A stretch of DNA of 27,070 nucleotides, taken from positions 1-27,070 of the forward strand of contig NZ_JAOQJP010000020.1 in assembly GCF_025567305.1 (NCBI RefSeq). Reading direction: 5' to 3'. This document shows, in pieces, positions 16,398 through 24,995 of the stretch. Position numbers and translations under genes: made by a program. The number at the start of each line of letters is the position of its first letter. The first letter of the stretch is position 1. The notes under the pieces are model-generated. The model was not told the origin of the DNA. It saw only the letters and a list, made by a program, of their open reading frames with translations, and made no database searches. The DNA is from Lentihominibacter butyricus (lineage in GTDB: Bacteria > Bacillota > Clostridia > Peptostreptococcales > Anaerovoracaceae).

Positions 16398-16811
16398 ATC
16401 CTTATGTAAAGCCTGCAGTGCATCTTTGTCTCGGCGTTCAGCAGTACGTCGCACGCTACGTGTGCTTTTCTGTTACGAGACGTCGAGCACTGCGTGTGCT
16501 CTCCGTTATTATCTTTTACGAGCTGAAGGGAAGCAGCTGACCGCCGCTTCCCTTTTATAGTGCTTTTCAGCATGCTTCATGAAGCGGTCGCACCAGCGCT
16601 CTGCGAGCGTTTGGTGATGCAGCGACGCCGTTTTGCATGCCTGCATATAGGCATACGTGCACTTTCCATGGCGCTGCCGTATTCGGAAAAATCACATTTT
16701 ACTGATATTGCCCCTGTGCATTTACAGAGGCTCCTCCTGGTGATAAACTCTCATTGGGGTAATGTTTGTTTTATTAGTACATTGTATTTATTTGTAAGGA
16801 GCTGGATATTT
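16398..16811 (+). other. Intergenic region before the Rh-type channel gene
   Basis: These 414 bases hold no convincing gene. They contain two small tandem hairpins (16451-16465 and 16485-16501), a terminator (16526-16556), then about 250 bases of leader. The leader has CCCC (about 16711) and GGGG (about 16756) that could close a longer fold, and AAGGAG at 16796-16801. A possible promoter, TTGGGG ... TACATT, with 18-bp spacing near 16754-16783 is weak. Confidence 0.5.
16526..16556 (+). terminator. Intrinsic terminator after the aminopeptidase gene
   Basis: The 9-bp stem AAGGGAAGC / GCTTCCCTT is followed by a short T-run. Confidence 0.75.
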
Positions 16812-18029
16812 ATGTCATCAAAACCTCATGACAATTCGAGAAATGTTGTATTTCTCGTTGTCATATTTATTTTCTTCGTCGCTGTTGCTATCGCATTTAT
16901 ACCTGCTGTGAACGAAAACATAGCTGAAGGCATGAAGCAGATCACAGGACAGAGCATCGACAGCGGTTCCATGAACTATGAAACCGGCACTATATTCGAT
17001 ACCCTCAGATACAACCGCTCGATACACATCCTGGCGATGCTGCTTCTCGGTTTCGGTTTCCTGATGGTAGTGATCAGAGGCCACGGTTACAGTTCGATCA
17101 CGGCAACGCTTCTGGCTGTCAGCATCTCGATCCCTATCTACATGCTCATCAAATGCTACATGGGTGAAGACACTCAGCTGAGCATCGACGGGTTCATGTG
17201 GGCGGAATTCGCAGCTGCCAGTCTGCTGATCGCGATAGGCGCACCGCTCGGCAGAATGACGATGGATCAGTATATTCTGCTGGCGATACTGTTCGTACCG
17301 GTATATCTGTTCAACGAATGGCTCATCCTGGAGAGCGGGATGTTCACAGGATTCCAGGATACAGGCGGCAGCGTCGTGATCCATGCGTTCGGAGCATACT
17401 TCGGACTCGGTCTCGTCGCAGCTACAGCGAAGAAAATGTCTGACGGACCTACGTGTGAAACTGACAGCACGAGCAATCAGTTCTCACTTCTCGGAAGTCT
17501 CGTCCTGTGGGTATTCTGGCCTTCATTCACAAGTGCGGTAGCAAGCCCTGAACGCGTCGTTCTGACAGCTATAAACACTGTATTCGCACTTGCCGGAGCC
17601 ACTATAGCCACTTACATATTCTCAAAGCTTATCCGCGGCAAGGTGGACATCGAAGATATCGCCAACGCATCGCTTGCAGGCGGCGTTGCTATCGGTTCCA
17701 CATGCGACATCGCCAACCCTGGAATGTCGATGCTGATCGGACTGGCTGCAGGTATCCTCAGCACTGTCGGATACAGCATCATAGCACCTAAGATCCAGAA
17801 GCTCATCCGCGGCACAGACACATGCGGAGTACACAATCTCCACGGTATGCCCGGACTGCTCGGAGGACTTTCGGCGATCATCATCACCGGCAACGCAGGC
17901 ACTCAGATAATCTGCATGATCATCACAGTTGCAGTGGCATTCGTCGGCGGCAGGATCGTCGGAGCGATCACAGGACTGCTCGGCAGAAAACAGGAATTAT
18001 ACAGTGACCTCGACGAATTCGGTCACTGA
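16812..18029 (+). CDS. Rh-type ammonium channel (Amt/Rh/MEP superfamily)
   Basis: This 405-residue membrane protein has about eleven hydrophobic segments. It carries the Rhesus-glycoprotein form of the signatures: VVIHAFGAYFGLGL with pore His191, and DTCGVHNLHGMPGLLGG with His344, the twin-histidine pair. Classical AmtB motifs are absent. Rh proteins conduct NH3 (and possibly CO2) across the cytoplasmic membrane. The frame is open upstream, but AAGGAG before the ATG at 16812 and the loss of membrane character upstream set the start. No PII (GlnB/GlnK) gene is next to it, unlike most amtB loci. It is monocistronic, with a strong terminator. Confidence 0.88.
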   Translation: MSSKPHDNSRNVVFLVVIFIFFVAVAIAFIPAVNENIAEGMKQITGQSIDSGSMNYETGTIFDTLRYNRSIHILAMLLLGFGFLMVVIRGHGYSSITATLLAVSISIPIYMLIKCYMGEDTQLSIDGFMWAEFAAASLLIAIGAPLGRMTMDQYILLAILFVPVYLFNEWLILESGMFTGFQDTGGSVVIHAFGAYFGLGLVAATAKKMSDGPTCETDSTSNQFSLLGSLVLWVFWPSFTSAVASPERVVLTAINTVFALAGATIATYIFSKLIRGKVDIEDIANASLAGGVAIGSTCDIANPGMSMLIGLAAGILSTVGYSIIAPKIQKLIRGTDTCGVHNLHGMPGLLGGLSAIIITGNAGTQIICMIITVAVAFVGGRIVGAITGLLGRKQELYSDLDEFGH

Positions 18030-18060
18030 TTTCAGATATAACATCTGAAACGGAGTATTG

Positions 18061-18100
18061 AAAACAGCACCGGACCATTACCCCTCCGGTGCTGTTTTTT
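18061..18100. terminator. Bidirectional terminator between the Rh channel and FAD oxidoreductase genes
   Basis: A stem of AAAACAGCACCGGA / TCCGGTGCTGTTTT, about 14 bp, has A/T runs on both sides and serves the two convergent genes. Confidence 0.88.
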
Positions 18101-18104
18101 ATCG

Positions 18105-19397
18105 CTACAGCAGCTTTTCCTCGTATATGCCGTCCAGCCCGTACCGTCTGACGCGACTGCAGATCTCCTCTGTATCCGTTGAGTACAGTCCTTTTTCCTT
18201 CATTCGCCTGAAATACTCCGCACCGGCGAACGTGTACCGGTTCATCAGTCCGTCGCTCGTCTTCAGACTTTCGTTTGCAAACGATATCAGATCACCGATC
18301 GCGATGCCCGGCGGCAGATCCAGCAGCTTCATGCCTTTCATGTACCGCACCGCATTGTGCCCCGCGAGGCTTCCGGTGGATATCGCTTCGGTGTGACCGA
18401 CGAAAAGCCCGGATTTCTCACCGCCGCAGAACAGGTTCTCCACACCGCATACCTTCATCGTGTTTTCGCGCTCGGCGACCGACAGATACCTGATAGAGTT
18501 GCCTTTGCTGCCGGCATACGGATCGACATACCTGGCGTTCTCGAATCCCGGTATCCTTCTGAGCGTCTCGAGATCGAAAAACGGCGTCATGATCTTGGCG
18601 TATCCCGTATCCAGCAGCACGATGTTCTCTGCATATTCACTGAGCGCATACTGCCTGCAGACCTTCATGTCGAGCTTTTCGCGCTTTATCGCCTTTTCGG
18701 GGAGCGGTATCACCGCAACGCCGTTCTCATTAAGCTCCTGCTGTATCTCCTCGGAAAGCGATCGTTTTTCCAGCTTGCCGCTCCCGCTGAACGCACCGAA
18801 TGATCCGTCCTTTCTCTTTCCCATGATATCGCTTGCTCCCGCCTTGGCGCTGATGCTCACGCGCGGACCGAATGCGGGACATCTCAGTATGCACATGCAG
18901 CAGCCGTTGCCGTATGTAAGGCAGTTTCCCATCGGCCCTGTCGAGCCTGTCGCCTCCACGAACACGTCGCCCTCTATCTCCTCGCCTCCCGCAAGCATTA
19001 TCTTCTCGATCACCGTCTCACGGTCATTTTTGCGCACGGTGACATCGACGGCTCTCGCCATGAATCTGAGGTCCACTCCCTTTTCTCTGAGCAGCCGCCT
19101 CACATGCGGCTCGACCAGCGTCACATCGTAAAGACTGGCGTGCTTATGTCCCGGGAAGTCTATATTTATATGTCTGGAACAGCTGTCTGTTATCCTGAAC
19201 AGATCTCCCGCCCCCATAGCTATATTTTCCTCCGCGGCTGTGAATCGCCCGTTGTTGCGCATGATCCCTCCGACGTTTCCCAGCCCCAGCAGCAGATCTG
19301 TCTTCTCCAGCAGCAGCACCTCCGCCCCGGCTTTCCTGGCCGTCAGCGCAGCCGCACAGCCCGACCATCCGCCTCCGATCACTATGACTCTGTACAA
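18105..19397 (-). CDS. FAD-dependent oxidoreductase, Cys-rich, GidA/TrmFO-like
   Basis: This 430-residue protein has an N-terminal Rossmann FAD site, G-G-G-W-S-G-C (residues 8-14), with the acidic strand end LLLEK. The late segment, NLFCGGEKSGLFVGHTEAISTGSLAGHNAVR, is like the FAD-closing motif of GidA/TrmFO and HdrA-type flavoproteins. A cysteine cluster (159, 166, 167, 169, 173) could bind metal or take part in redox chemistry. The substrate is unknown. The start codon is TTG (19397-19395), supported by the only good ribosome site, AGGAGGGA at 19410-19403. It has its own transcription unit downstream of the gap terminator. tRNA modification by analogy with TrmFO is only a possibility. Confidence 0.75.
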   Translation of the reverse strand: MYRVIVIGGGWSGCAAALTARKAGAEVLLLEKTDLLLGLGNVGGIMRNNGRFTAAEENIAMGAGDLFRITDSCSRHINIDFPGHKHASLYDVTLVEPHVRRLLREKGVDLRFMARAVDVTVRKNDRETVIEKIMLAGGEEIEGDVFVEATGSTGPMGNCLTYGNGCCMCILRCPAFGPRVSISAKAGASDIMGKRKDGSFGAFSGSGKLEKRSLSEEIQQELNENGVAVIPLPEKAIKREKLDMKVCRQYALSEYAENIVLLDTGYAKIMTPFFDLETLRRIPGFENARYVDPYAGSKGNSIRYLSVAERENTMKVCGVENLFCGGEKSGLFVGHTEAISTGSLAGHNAVRYMKGMKLLDLPPGIAIGDLISFANESLKTSDGLMNRYTFAGAEYFRRMKEKGLYSTDTEEICSRVRRYGLDGIYEEKLL

Positions 19398-19415
19398 AAA
19401 AATCCCTCCTAACTA

Positions 19416-19436
19416 TGACATTAACATCATATGTCA
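19416..19436 (-). promoter_or_regulatory. Inverted repeat upstream of the FAD oxidoreductase gene
   Basis: TGACAT and ATGTCA arms, 9 bases apart, lie just before the ribosome site and cover a TATGAT that could be the -10. An operator role is possible; no regulator can be named. Confidence 0.35.
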
Positions 19437-19477
19437 GAAGATGCTATTTTGTTCTCAGCTCATCGGTGCTGCTGCAA

Positions 19478-19518
19478 ACAAAGAAACCCGGACCAGTGCT
19501 TGCTGCACCGGCTTCCGG
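19478..19518 (-). terminator. Intrinsic terminator of the fru-pts-gap operon
   Basis: On the minus strand, CCGGA...GGTGC / GCAC.GG TCCGG form an imperfect stem followed by a T-rich run (GTTTCTTTGTTT). It lies about 130 bases after the gap stop. Between them are two further short inverted repeats (GAGAC/GTCTC at 19583-19596 and AAACTTTC/GAAAGTTT at 19554-19582). Confidence 0.65.
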
Positions 19519-19650
19519 ATCCCTTCGCTTGTAAATCGTTAATTATATTATTTAAACTTTCCGGAGGATAATTAGAAAGTTTGAGACTGTTGTCTCCATG
19601 CTGCAGCGCCGGGTATCGTCATTCAGCGCTCAGCCGGTATACAGTCAGTC

Positions 19651-20670
19651 TTACAGAAGCGTTCCCATGTGCTTCAGTGTCTTCACGAGCTGTGAAGTGT
19701 AGCTCATCTCATTGTCGTACCATGATACTACTCTTACTTCGTAGATATGTGTTCCGCATTTTTCTGCTAAAGTCTGAGTGGCATCGAACAGTGAACCGTA
19801 TGACATTCCGATGATATCACTCGACACGAGCTGTTCTTCCGAATATCCGAATGACTCGTCGGCAGCAGCCTTCATCGCTGCATTGATGCCCTCAACTGAT
19901 ACACTGTCTGTCATATCCTTTAATGTAGCGTCGAGGATAGTGATCGAACCAGACGGTACCGGCACTCTCTGTGCCGAACCGATCAGCTTTCCTGCCAGCT
20001 CAGGGATAACAAGACCGATAGCCTTTGCAGCGCCCGTGCTGTTAGGAACGATATTCACAGCACCTGCTCTCGCACGTCTGAAATCGCCTTTTTTGTGCGG
20101 TCCGTCCAGTATCATCTGATCTCCTGTGTACGCATGTATAGTCGTCATGAATCCCGTTCTAAGTTCTCTGTACTCATTCAGAGCCTTTGCCATAGGCGCC
20201 AGACAGTTAGTCGTGCAGCTTGCACCCGAAACTACTGTATCTTCCTTTGTGAGCACTTCGTGGTTTACTCCGTATACGATAGTAGGCAGATCGTTTCCTG
20301 CCGGTGCCGAGATAAGGACTTTCTTAGCGCCCGCTCTGATGTGAGCCTGCGATTTTTCCTTTGATGCAAAGAAGCCTGTGCACTCGAGCACGATGTCTAC
20401 TCCCAGGTCTCCCCATGGAAGCTGCTCAGGATCAGCCGACGAATAAACCGGGATCTCCTTCCCGTCGACGATCAGGCTCTTGTCTGTATTTTCAACAGTG
20501 TGGTCTCTGTAAGGCCCTTGCACACTGTCGTACTTCAGAAGATATGCCATCATTTCAGGCTTAGTAAGATCGTTTATAGCCACCACGTCTATCTCCGCAT
20601 CTGTGAAAACCTTTCTGAATGCCAGTCTTCCTATTCTTCCGAATCCATTGATTGCAACTTTGATACTCAT
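19651..20670 (-). CDS. gap: Glyceraldehyde-3-phosphate dehydrogenase
   Basis: This 339-residue enzyme has NGFGRIGR at the N-terminal Rossmann fold, the active-site SGASCTTNC with the catalytic cysteine, and the conserved WYDNEM near the end. It oxidises glyceraldehyde-3-phosphate to 1,3-bisphosphoglycerate in the cytosol. The ATG at 20670 is only 2 bases after the ptsI stop, and its ribosome site GGGAGG lies inside the ptsI end, so it is translationally coupled to ptsI. An upstream TTG at 20679 touches the ribosome site and is rejected. Finding gap as the last gene of a fructose/PTS operon, not with pgk and tpi, is unusual. Confidence 0.95.
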   Translation of the reverse strand: MSIKVAINGFGRIGRLAFRKVFTDAEIDVVAINDLTKPEMMAYLLKYDSVQGPYRDHTVENTDKSLIVDGKEIPVYSSADPEQLPWGDLGVDIVLECTGFFASKEKSQAHIRAGAKKVLISAPAGNDLPTIVYGVNHEVLTKEDTVVSGASCTTNCLAPMAKALNEYRELRTGFMTTIHAYTGDQMILDGPHKKGDFRRARAGAVNIVPNSTGAAKAIGLVIPELAGKLIGSAQRVPVPSGSITILDATLKDMTDSVSVEGINAAMKAAADESFGYSEEQLVSSDIIGMSYGSLFDATQTLAEKCGTHIYEVRVVSWYDNEMSYTSQLVKTLKHMGTLL

Positions 20671-20672
20671 AA

Positions 20673-22400
20673 CTAACAACCTCCCTCTTTCTTTACACTA
20701 TCTAAAAACTGTCCGATCTCCTCGACAGTATGTAATGTCATCGCCTTTTCCGCTGCTGCTGCCGCCTCATCGCGACTCCACAGCGAGATATTCTTTCTGG
20801 TCTCGAGCACCTTTTCGGGGCTCACGCTGAACTCGTCAAGTCCGAACGCTATCAGGCACGGAGTCAGCGCCGGATCTGCCGCAGCTTCTCCGCACATGCC
20901 GACTGTTATCCCGGCTTTTGCCGCCGCGCTGCACACATCCCGGATCATCCTCAGCACTGCCGGCTGATATGTCTTGTAGAGATATGCGACCTTTGCATTG
21001 CCCCGGTCTGCCGCCATCATATATCCGGTCAGATCGTTGGTGCCTATGCTGAAAAAGTCCGCTTCACCCGCAAGTATATCGGCTGTTGCCGCTGCTGCAG
21101 GTGTCTCCACCATGATGCCGATCTGGACATCGGGATCGAATTTCTTTCCCTCCGCCTTGAGCTCATCGCTGCACTCTGCCATAAGTGCTCTGACGTCTCT
21201 TATCTCCTGAAGGCATGTGACCATCGGGATCATGATCCTGATGTTGCCTTCCGCATTGGCTCTGAGCAGCGCCCTGAGCTGAGTTTTGAAAAGCTCCCGG
21301 TTCTCCAGGCAGTACCTCACTGCTCTGAATCCCATGAACGGATTGTCCTCCCTGTCCATCTTCATGTACGGGATGTCCTTGTCGCCGCCTATGTCCAGCG
21401 TCCTGATTATCACCGGGTCGGGAGACATCACCTTCGCCGCTCTGCTGTACGCCTCGAACTGTTCCTCTTCACCCGGTGCGGAATCTCTGTCCATGTAAAG
21501 GAATTCCGTCCTGAAAAGTCCCACACCTTCGGCGTCGCAGGCTCTTGCCGTCGCTGCATCTTCTGCATTTCCTATATTTGCGAACACTTCCTTGACTTCT
21601 CCGGAAGCCGTAACGCTGTTCTTTCCTTTAAAAGCCTTCAGCATTTCCTTTTTCTTTCGGAAAGCCTCAGCCTTTGCATCATATCTTGCTTTAGTATCCT
21701 CGTCCGGCTCCTGCAGGATCTCGCCTGTGATCCCGTCCAGGATCAGCTGCTCGCCATCCTTTATCGCGGAAAGCGCGCCCTCTGCTCCCAGCACTGCGGG
21801 TATCCCCAGCGCTCTTGCAAGTATAGCCGAATGTGATGTATAGCCTCCGGTCTCCGCTATTATGCCTCTGGTCTTTGCCGGGTCTATGTCGACTGCCATG
21901 GACGGTGTCAGCTCGCTTATCACGAGTACTGACCCGTCCGGCAGTCTGGAGAGATTGGTAAGGCTGTTGTTTGTAAGTTTGCTGTAAAGGCTGCTGTTTA
22001 TATCTCTTATGTCAGCCGCGCGCTGTATCGTGAGCTCATCTCCGGTCGCTTCAAAGATATCTGCGAAAAATTTCAGCGTCTTGTCGACCGCCTCTTCCGC
22101 ACAGCATCCGTTGTCGATTTCTTCGTTTATTTTCGATACTACAGAAGGGTCCTTAGCCATTTCTATATGACTGCGCAGTATACCTGCTTCTTCCGCCATT
22201 CCGCGCTGCTCGAGATCGAGCGCCGCCCTTTCAGTCTCCTCGATGAAAGATCCCATCGCCTCGCTGAATCTGTCGGCCTCCGCTTCTCTGCTCTCAGCCT
22301 TTCTATATGTACCGTCGCTGTTTCCGGTGCTGCTGCCTGTATCCACACAGACTGCAGTTCCCTGTGCTATTCCTTCCGATACTGCAATTCCTTTTAGCAT
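20673..22400 (-). CDS. ptsI: PTS enzyme I (phosphoenolpyruvate-protein phosphotransferase)
   Basis: This 575-residue protein is full length for the family. His190 in GGYTSHSAILAR is the phosphorylated residue. GVGLFRTEFLYM, IRTLDIGGDKD and the C-terminal G-M-C-G-E-A-A (the PEP-domain cysteine) are all present. It takes phosphate from PEP and gives it to HPr. GGAGGT lies 8 bases before the ATG. It follows ptsH by 27 bases and overlaps the ribosome site of gap. Both general PTS genes inside a fructose operon imply that fructose availability can set the level of the whole PTS, unless ptsHI also exists elsewhere. Confidence 0.96.
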   Translation of the reverse strand: MLKGIAVSEGIAQGTAVCVDTGSSTGNSDGTYRKAESREAEADRFSEAMGSFIEETERAALDLEQRGMAEEAGILRSHIEMAKDPSVVSKINEEIDNGCCAEEAVDKTLKFFADIFEATGDELTIQRAADIRDINSSLYSKLTNNSLTNLSRLPDGSVLVISELTPSMAVDIDPAKTRGIIAETGGYTSHSAILARALGIPAVLGAEGALSAIKDGEQLILDGITGEILQEPDEDTKARYDAKAEAFRKKKEMLKAFKGKNSVTASGEVKEVFANIGNAEDAATARACDAEGVGLFRTEFLYMDRDSAPGEEEQFEAYSRAAKVMSPDPVIIRTLDIGGDKDIPYMKMDREDNPFMGFRAVRYCLENRELFKTQLRALLRANAEGNIRIMIPMVTCLQEIRDVRALMAECSDELKAEGKKFDPDVQIGIMVETPAAAATADILAGEADFFSIGTNDLTGYMMAADRGNAKVAYLYKTYQPAVLRMIRDVCSAAAKAGITVGMCGEAAADPALTPCLIAFGLDEFSVSPEKVLETRKNISLWSRDEAAAAAEKAMTLHTVEEIGQFLDSVKKEGGC

Positions 22401-22427
22401 CTTTATGACCTCCGCAATAACAGCTTT

Positions 22428-22694
22428 TTATTCTTCACCGAATCCTGATTCTATCATGCCGACAGCTTCCTGAAGTGCCGCTTCCTCATCGTCTCCGCTG
22501 CACTGCACTTCGATCTCTTCGCCGCATTTGATGCAGGCTGCCACTATGCCCATCAGGCTCTTGCCATTTATTTCATTCCCCTTTGATACTATCTTCACAT
22601 CTGATCCGTATTTGCCCATAGCTCCTACGAATGCCGTTACCGGTCTCATGTGGAATCCCTGTGAATTCACTACTTTTACTTTCTTTGATACCAT
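22428..22694 (-). CDS. ptsH: PTS phosphocarrier protein HPr
   Basis: The protein is 88 residues. His15 is in GFHMRP, the phosphate acceptor from enzyme I, and Ser46 is in NGKSLMG, the site used by HPr kinase in Gram-positive catabolite control. The usual LHARP is replaced by FHMRP. The ATG at 22694 follows GGAGGAGAG. The longer frame from 22718 would contain the ribosome site, so it is rejected. It lies 83 bases after fruA in the same operon. Ser46 predicts HprK/CcpA regulation in this organism, though neither gene is in the window. Confidence 0.95.
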   Translation of the reverse strand: MVSKKVKVVNSQGFHMRPVTAFVGAMGKYGSDVKIVSKGNEINGKSLMGIVAACIKCGEEIEVQCSGDDEEAALQEAVGMIESGFGEE

Positions 22695-22777
22695 TGTACT
22701 CTCCTCCGTCCTTTTCACGATCTGCCGTTATGGCTGCTGCGATCATTCCTTCATCCCTGTAACTTTCATGCTCGCAG

Positions 22778-24775
22778 TCATGCAGACTGTCTGCTTTCCT
22801 GCGTGCTGATATTTTTCTTCAGGAGAGCCAGCAGTGCCATGCCTACCAGCGCACCTGCTATCAGTGCTATCACATAAAACATCACGTTTCCTACTACCGG
22901 GAATACGAATATCCCTCCGTGCGGTGCTCTCAGTGTACATCCGAATGCCATCGAAAGTCCTCCCGCAACTGCCGATCCCGCTACGCATGACGGTATCACT
23001 CTGACCGGATCGGCTGCCGCATACGGTATAGCGCCTTCAGTGATGAAGCACAGTCCCATGATGTAGTTCACAGGCGCTGACTTGAGTTCTGTCGCTGTCC
23101 ACTTTTTCTTGAAGAAAGTGGCACAGAGTGCTATCGCGATCGGTGGTACCATGCCGCCGATCATTACGGCTGCCATGATATCGAATCCGCCTGTCGTTAT
23201 CGCTGCCGTACCGAAAACGTATGCAGCCTTGTTGAACGGACCGCCCATGTCTATCGCCATCATTCCTGCCACGATGCAGCCCAGTATGATCTTGCTCGTC
23301 TCACCCATCGAGTTGAGTCCGTCTGTTATCCACTGGTTCACTGCTCCTACTGCAGGATTTATAGCGCACATGAAGAGTCCCATTATGATTATCCCCAGCA
23401 GCGGCAGGATCAGTACAGGCAGCATGCTTTCGATCGATTTAGGCAGGAACGAGAATATCTTCTTCAGAAGAAGTACGATGTATCCGCCTGCAAAACCTGC
23501 GATCAGCGCTCCCAGGAAGCCTGATACCGCTGTGCTGTCTCCTGTGATCTGTCCGAACGTGCATCCGATCGTCGCGATGTATCCGCCTACGAATCCGACT
23601 GCCAGTCCCGGTCTGTCCGCTATGCTTCTGGCTATATAGCCTGCCAGTACAGGCAGCATGAAGCTGAATGCGTATCCGCCCACTGTCTTGAAAAAGGCTG
23701 CCGCTGCGGTGTATGTCCCGAAGGAAGAATCCTTTGGTGCGCCTGCTATAGTATCGATCAGGAATGCCAGCGCGATCATGATCCCTCCGCCGATAACGAA
23801 CGGCAGCATATATGAAACTCCGTTCATAAGATGCTTGTATATCTGGCGGCCCGCTGTTTCTTCGGAAACATTGCTCTCTGTAGTCTTGCCGCCTTCATAT
23901 TTGTAGAGTGGAGCTTTTCCGTCCATCACTGTCTGTATCAGAGTCTCCGGCTCGTTTATTCCTTTTGAAACGTTTGTCATCAGTACGGGTTTGCCATCAA
24001 ATCTGACCATCTCGACATTCTTGTCTGCTGCGATGATGACTCCGTCCGCTTCTTGTATCTCCTGCGGCGTCAGAACGTTTTTAGCTCCGCCTGATCCGTT
24101 CGTTTCCACTTTTATTCTGACGCCCATTTCTTTTGCTTTCTGTTCGAGCGCCTCAGCTGCCATGTATGTGTGTGCGATACCTGTAGGACACGCCGTGACT
24201 GCCACTATCCTGCACTTTGCATCTTCCTGTCCGTCATCTGCTGCTGCATCTGCTGTTTCTGTCTGTGCATCTGATGCTGTTCCTGCGGCTCCGCCGCCGT
24301 CTGTTGTCTCTGCTCCGAATTTCGCATCCTCTGCCTCATCTATCGTTTTCAGAAATTCTTCGGCAGTCTGTGCCTGAAGAAGTCGTTTTCTGAGTTCCAG
24401 ATCCATCAGGAGTGTCATCAGTCTCGAAAGCACTTCCAGATGAAGATCGCCGTCCTCCGGCGCCGCTATCATGAACAGCAGGTTCGACGGCTTGCCGTCG
24501 GGTGCGCCGTACTCGATGCCCTCAGGCACCGTCATGGCTGCAAGTCCCGGTCTCTTTACCGCGCTGCTCTTCGCATGCGGTATCGCTATGCCTTCACCTA
24601 CTGCCGTAGTGCTCTCCGCTTCTCTTGCCAGGATCCCCTCTCTGTATTTTTCTTTATCGGAAAGATTTCCGGCTTTATCATGCATTTCGATAAGAGCGTT
24701 TATCGCTTCGTTCTTGTCCGAAATGCCAGCGTTCAGCATTATTGCATTTTTATCAAGTAGATTCGTGATGCGCAT
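22778..24775 (-). CDS. fruA: Fructose-specific PTS EIIABC permease
   Basis: This 665-residue fusion reads EIIA (1-150; phospho-His67 in AIPHAKS), a Gly/Ala/Asp-rich linker (155-186), EIIB (188-290; phospho-Cys196 in ACPTGIAHT), then EIIC (about 320-655, some nine to ten membrane segments, beginning NGVSYMLPFVIGGG). It imports fructose and delivers fructose-1-phosphate to the cytosol, the substrate of the adjacent fruK. AAAGGAG precedes the ATG at 24775; the ATG at 24793 lies before that site and is rejected. The ribosome site abuts a tandem array of RNA hairpins (24788-24936), which may control its expression. Confidence 0.95.
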   Translation of the reverse strand: MRITNLLDKNAIMLNAGISDKNEAINALIEMHDKAGNLSDKEKYREGILAREAESTTAVGEGIAIPHAKSSAVKRPGLAAMTVPEGIEYGAPDGKPSNLLFMIAAPEDGDLHLEVLSRLMTLLMDLELRKRLLQAQTAEEFLKTIDEAEDAKFGAETTDGGGAAGTASDAQTETADAAADDGQEDAKCRIVAVTACPTGIAHTYMAAEALEQKAKEMGVRIKVETNGSGGAKNVLTPQEIQEADGVIIAADKNVEMVRFDGKPVLMTNVSKGINEPETLIQTVMDGKAPLYKYEGGKTTESNVSEETAGRQIYKHLMNGVSYMLPFVIGGGIMIALAFLIDTIAGAPKDSSFGTYTAAAAFFKTVGGYAFSFMLPVLAGYIARSIADRPGLAVGFVGGYIATIGCTFGQITGDSTAVSGFLGALIAGFAGGYIVLLLKKIFSFLPKSIESMLPVLILPLLGIIIMGLFMCAINPAVGAVNQWITDGLNSMGETSKIILGCIVAGMMAIDMGGPFNKAAYVFGTAAITTGGFDIMAAVMIGGMVPPIAIALCATFFKKKWTATELKSAPVNYIMGLCFITEGAIPYAAADPVRVIPSCVAGSAVAGGLSMAFGCTLRAPHGGIFVFPVVGNVMFYVIALIAGALVGMALLALLKKNISTQESRQSA

Positions 24776-24787
24776 ACCTCGCACTCC

Positions 24788-24936
24788 TTTCATTAGTTTG
24801 TCGACTGAAAGTCGACATTAAGGTTATCCTTGAAAAGGGTTTCATTAGTTTGTCGACTGAAAGTCGAAATTAAGGTTATCCTTGAAAAGGGTTTCATTAG
24901 TGTGTCGATTGCAGATCGACATCAGGTTATCCCTGC
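24788..24936 (-). repeat. 52-bp tandem repeat array (about 2.9 copies) in the fruK-fruA gap
   Basis: Copies are 24788-24839, 24840-24891 and a diverged, shorter 24892-24936. The first two are almost identical. In transcript sense each copy gives a small hairpin (AAGGATAACCTT type) and a larger one (TGTCGACT-TTC-AGTCGACA type). In the diverged copy, the changes keep pairing: AAGG/CCTT becomes CAGG/CCTG, and an inner C-G pair of the larger stem becomes T-A. The array ends exactly at the fruA ribosome site. This pattern indicates selection on RNA structure. Confidence 0.85.
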
Positions 24937-24995
24937 ATGGACTCCCGCCACCGGCCGTCCGCCGACTCTATGTCCCCGACTCCCTTGCGGTCTCC

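Noticed and set aside
16560..16811. 84-residue N-terminal extension of the Rh channel
   Set aside because: It has no membrane or signal character fitting the family; a clear ribosome site precedes the ATG at 16812.
24788..24936. CRISPR-like array
   Set aside because: The repeats are contiguous 52-bp units with no unique spacers, and no cas genes are nearby.
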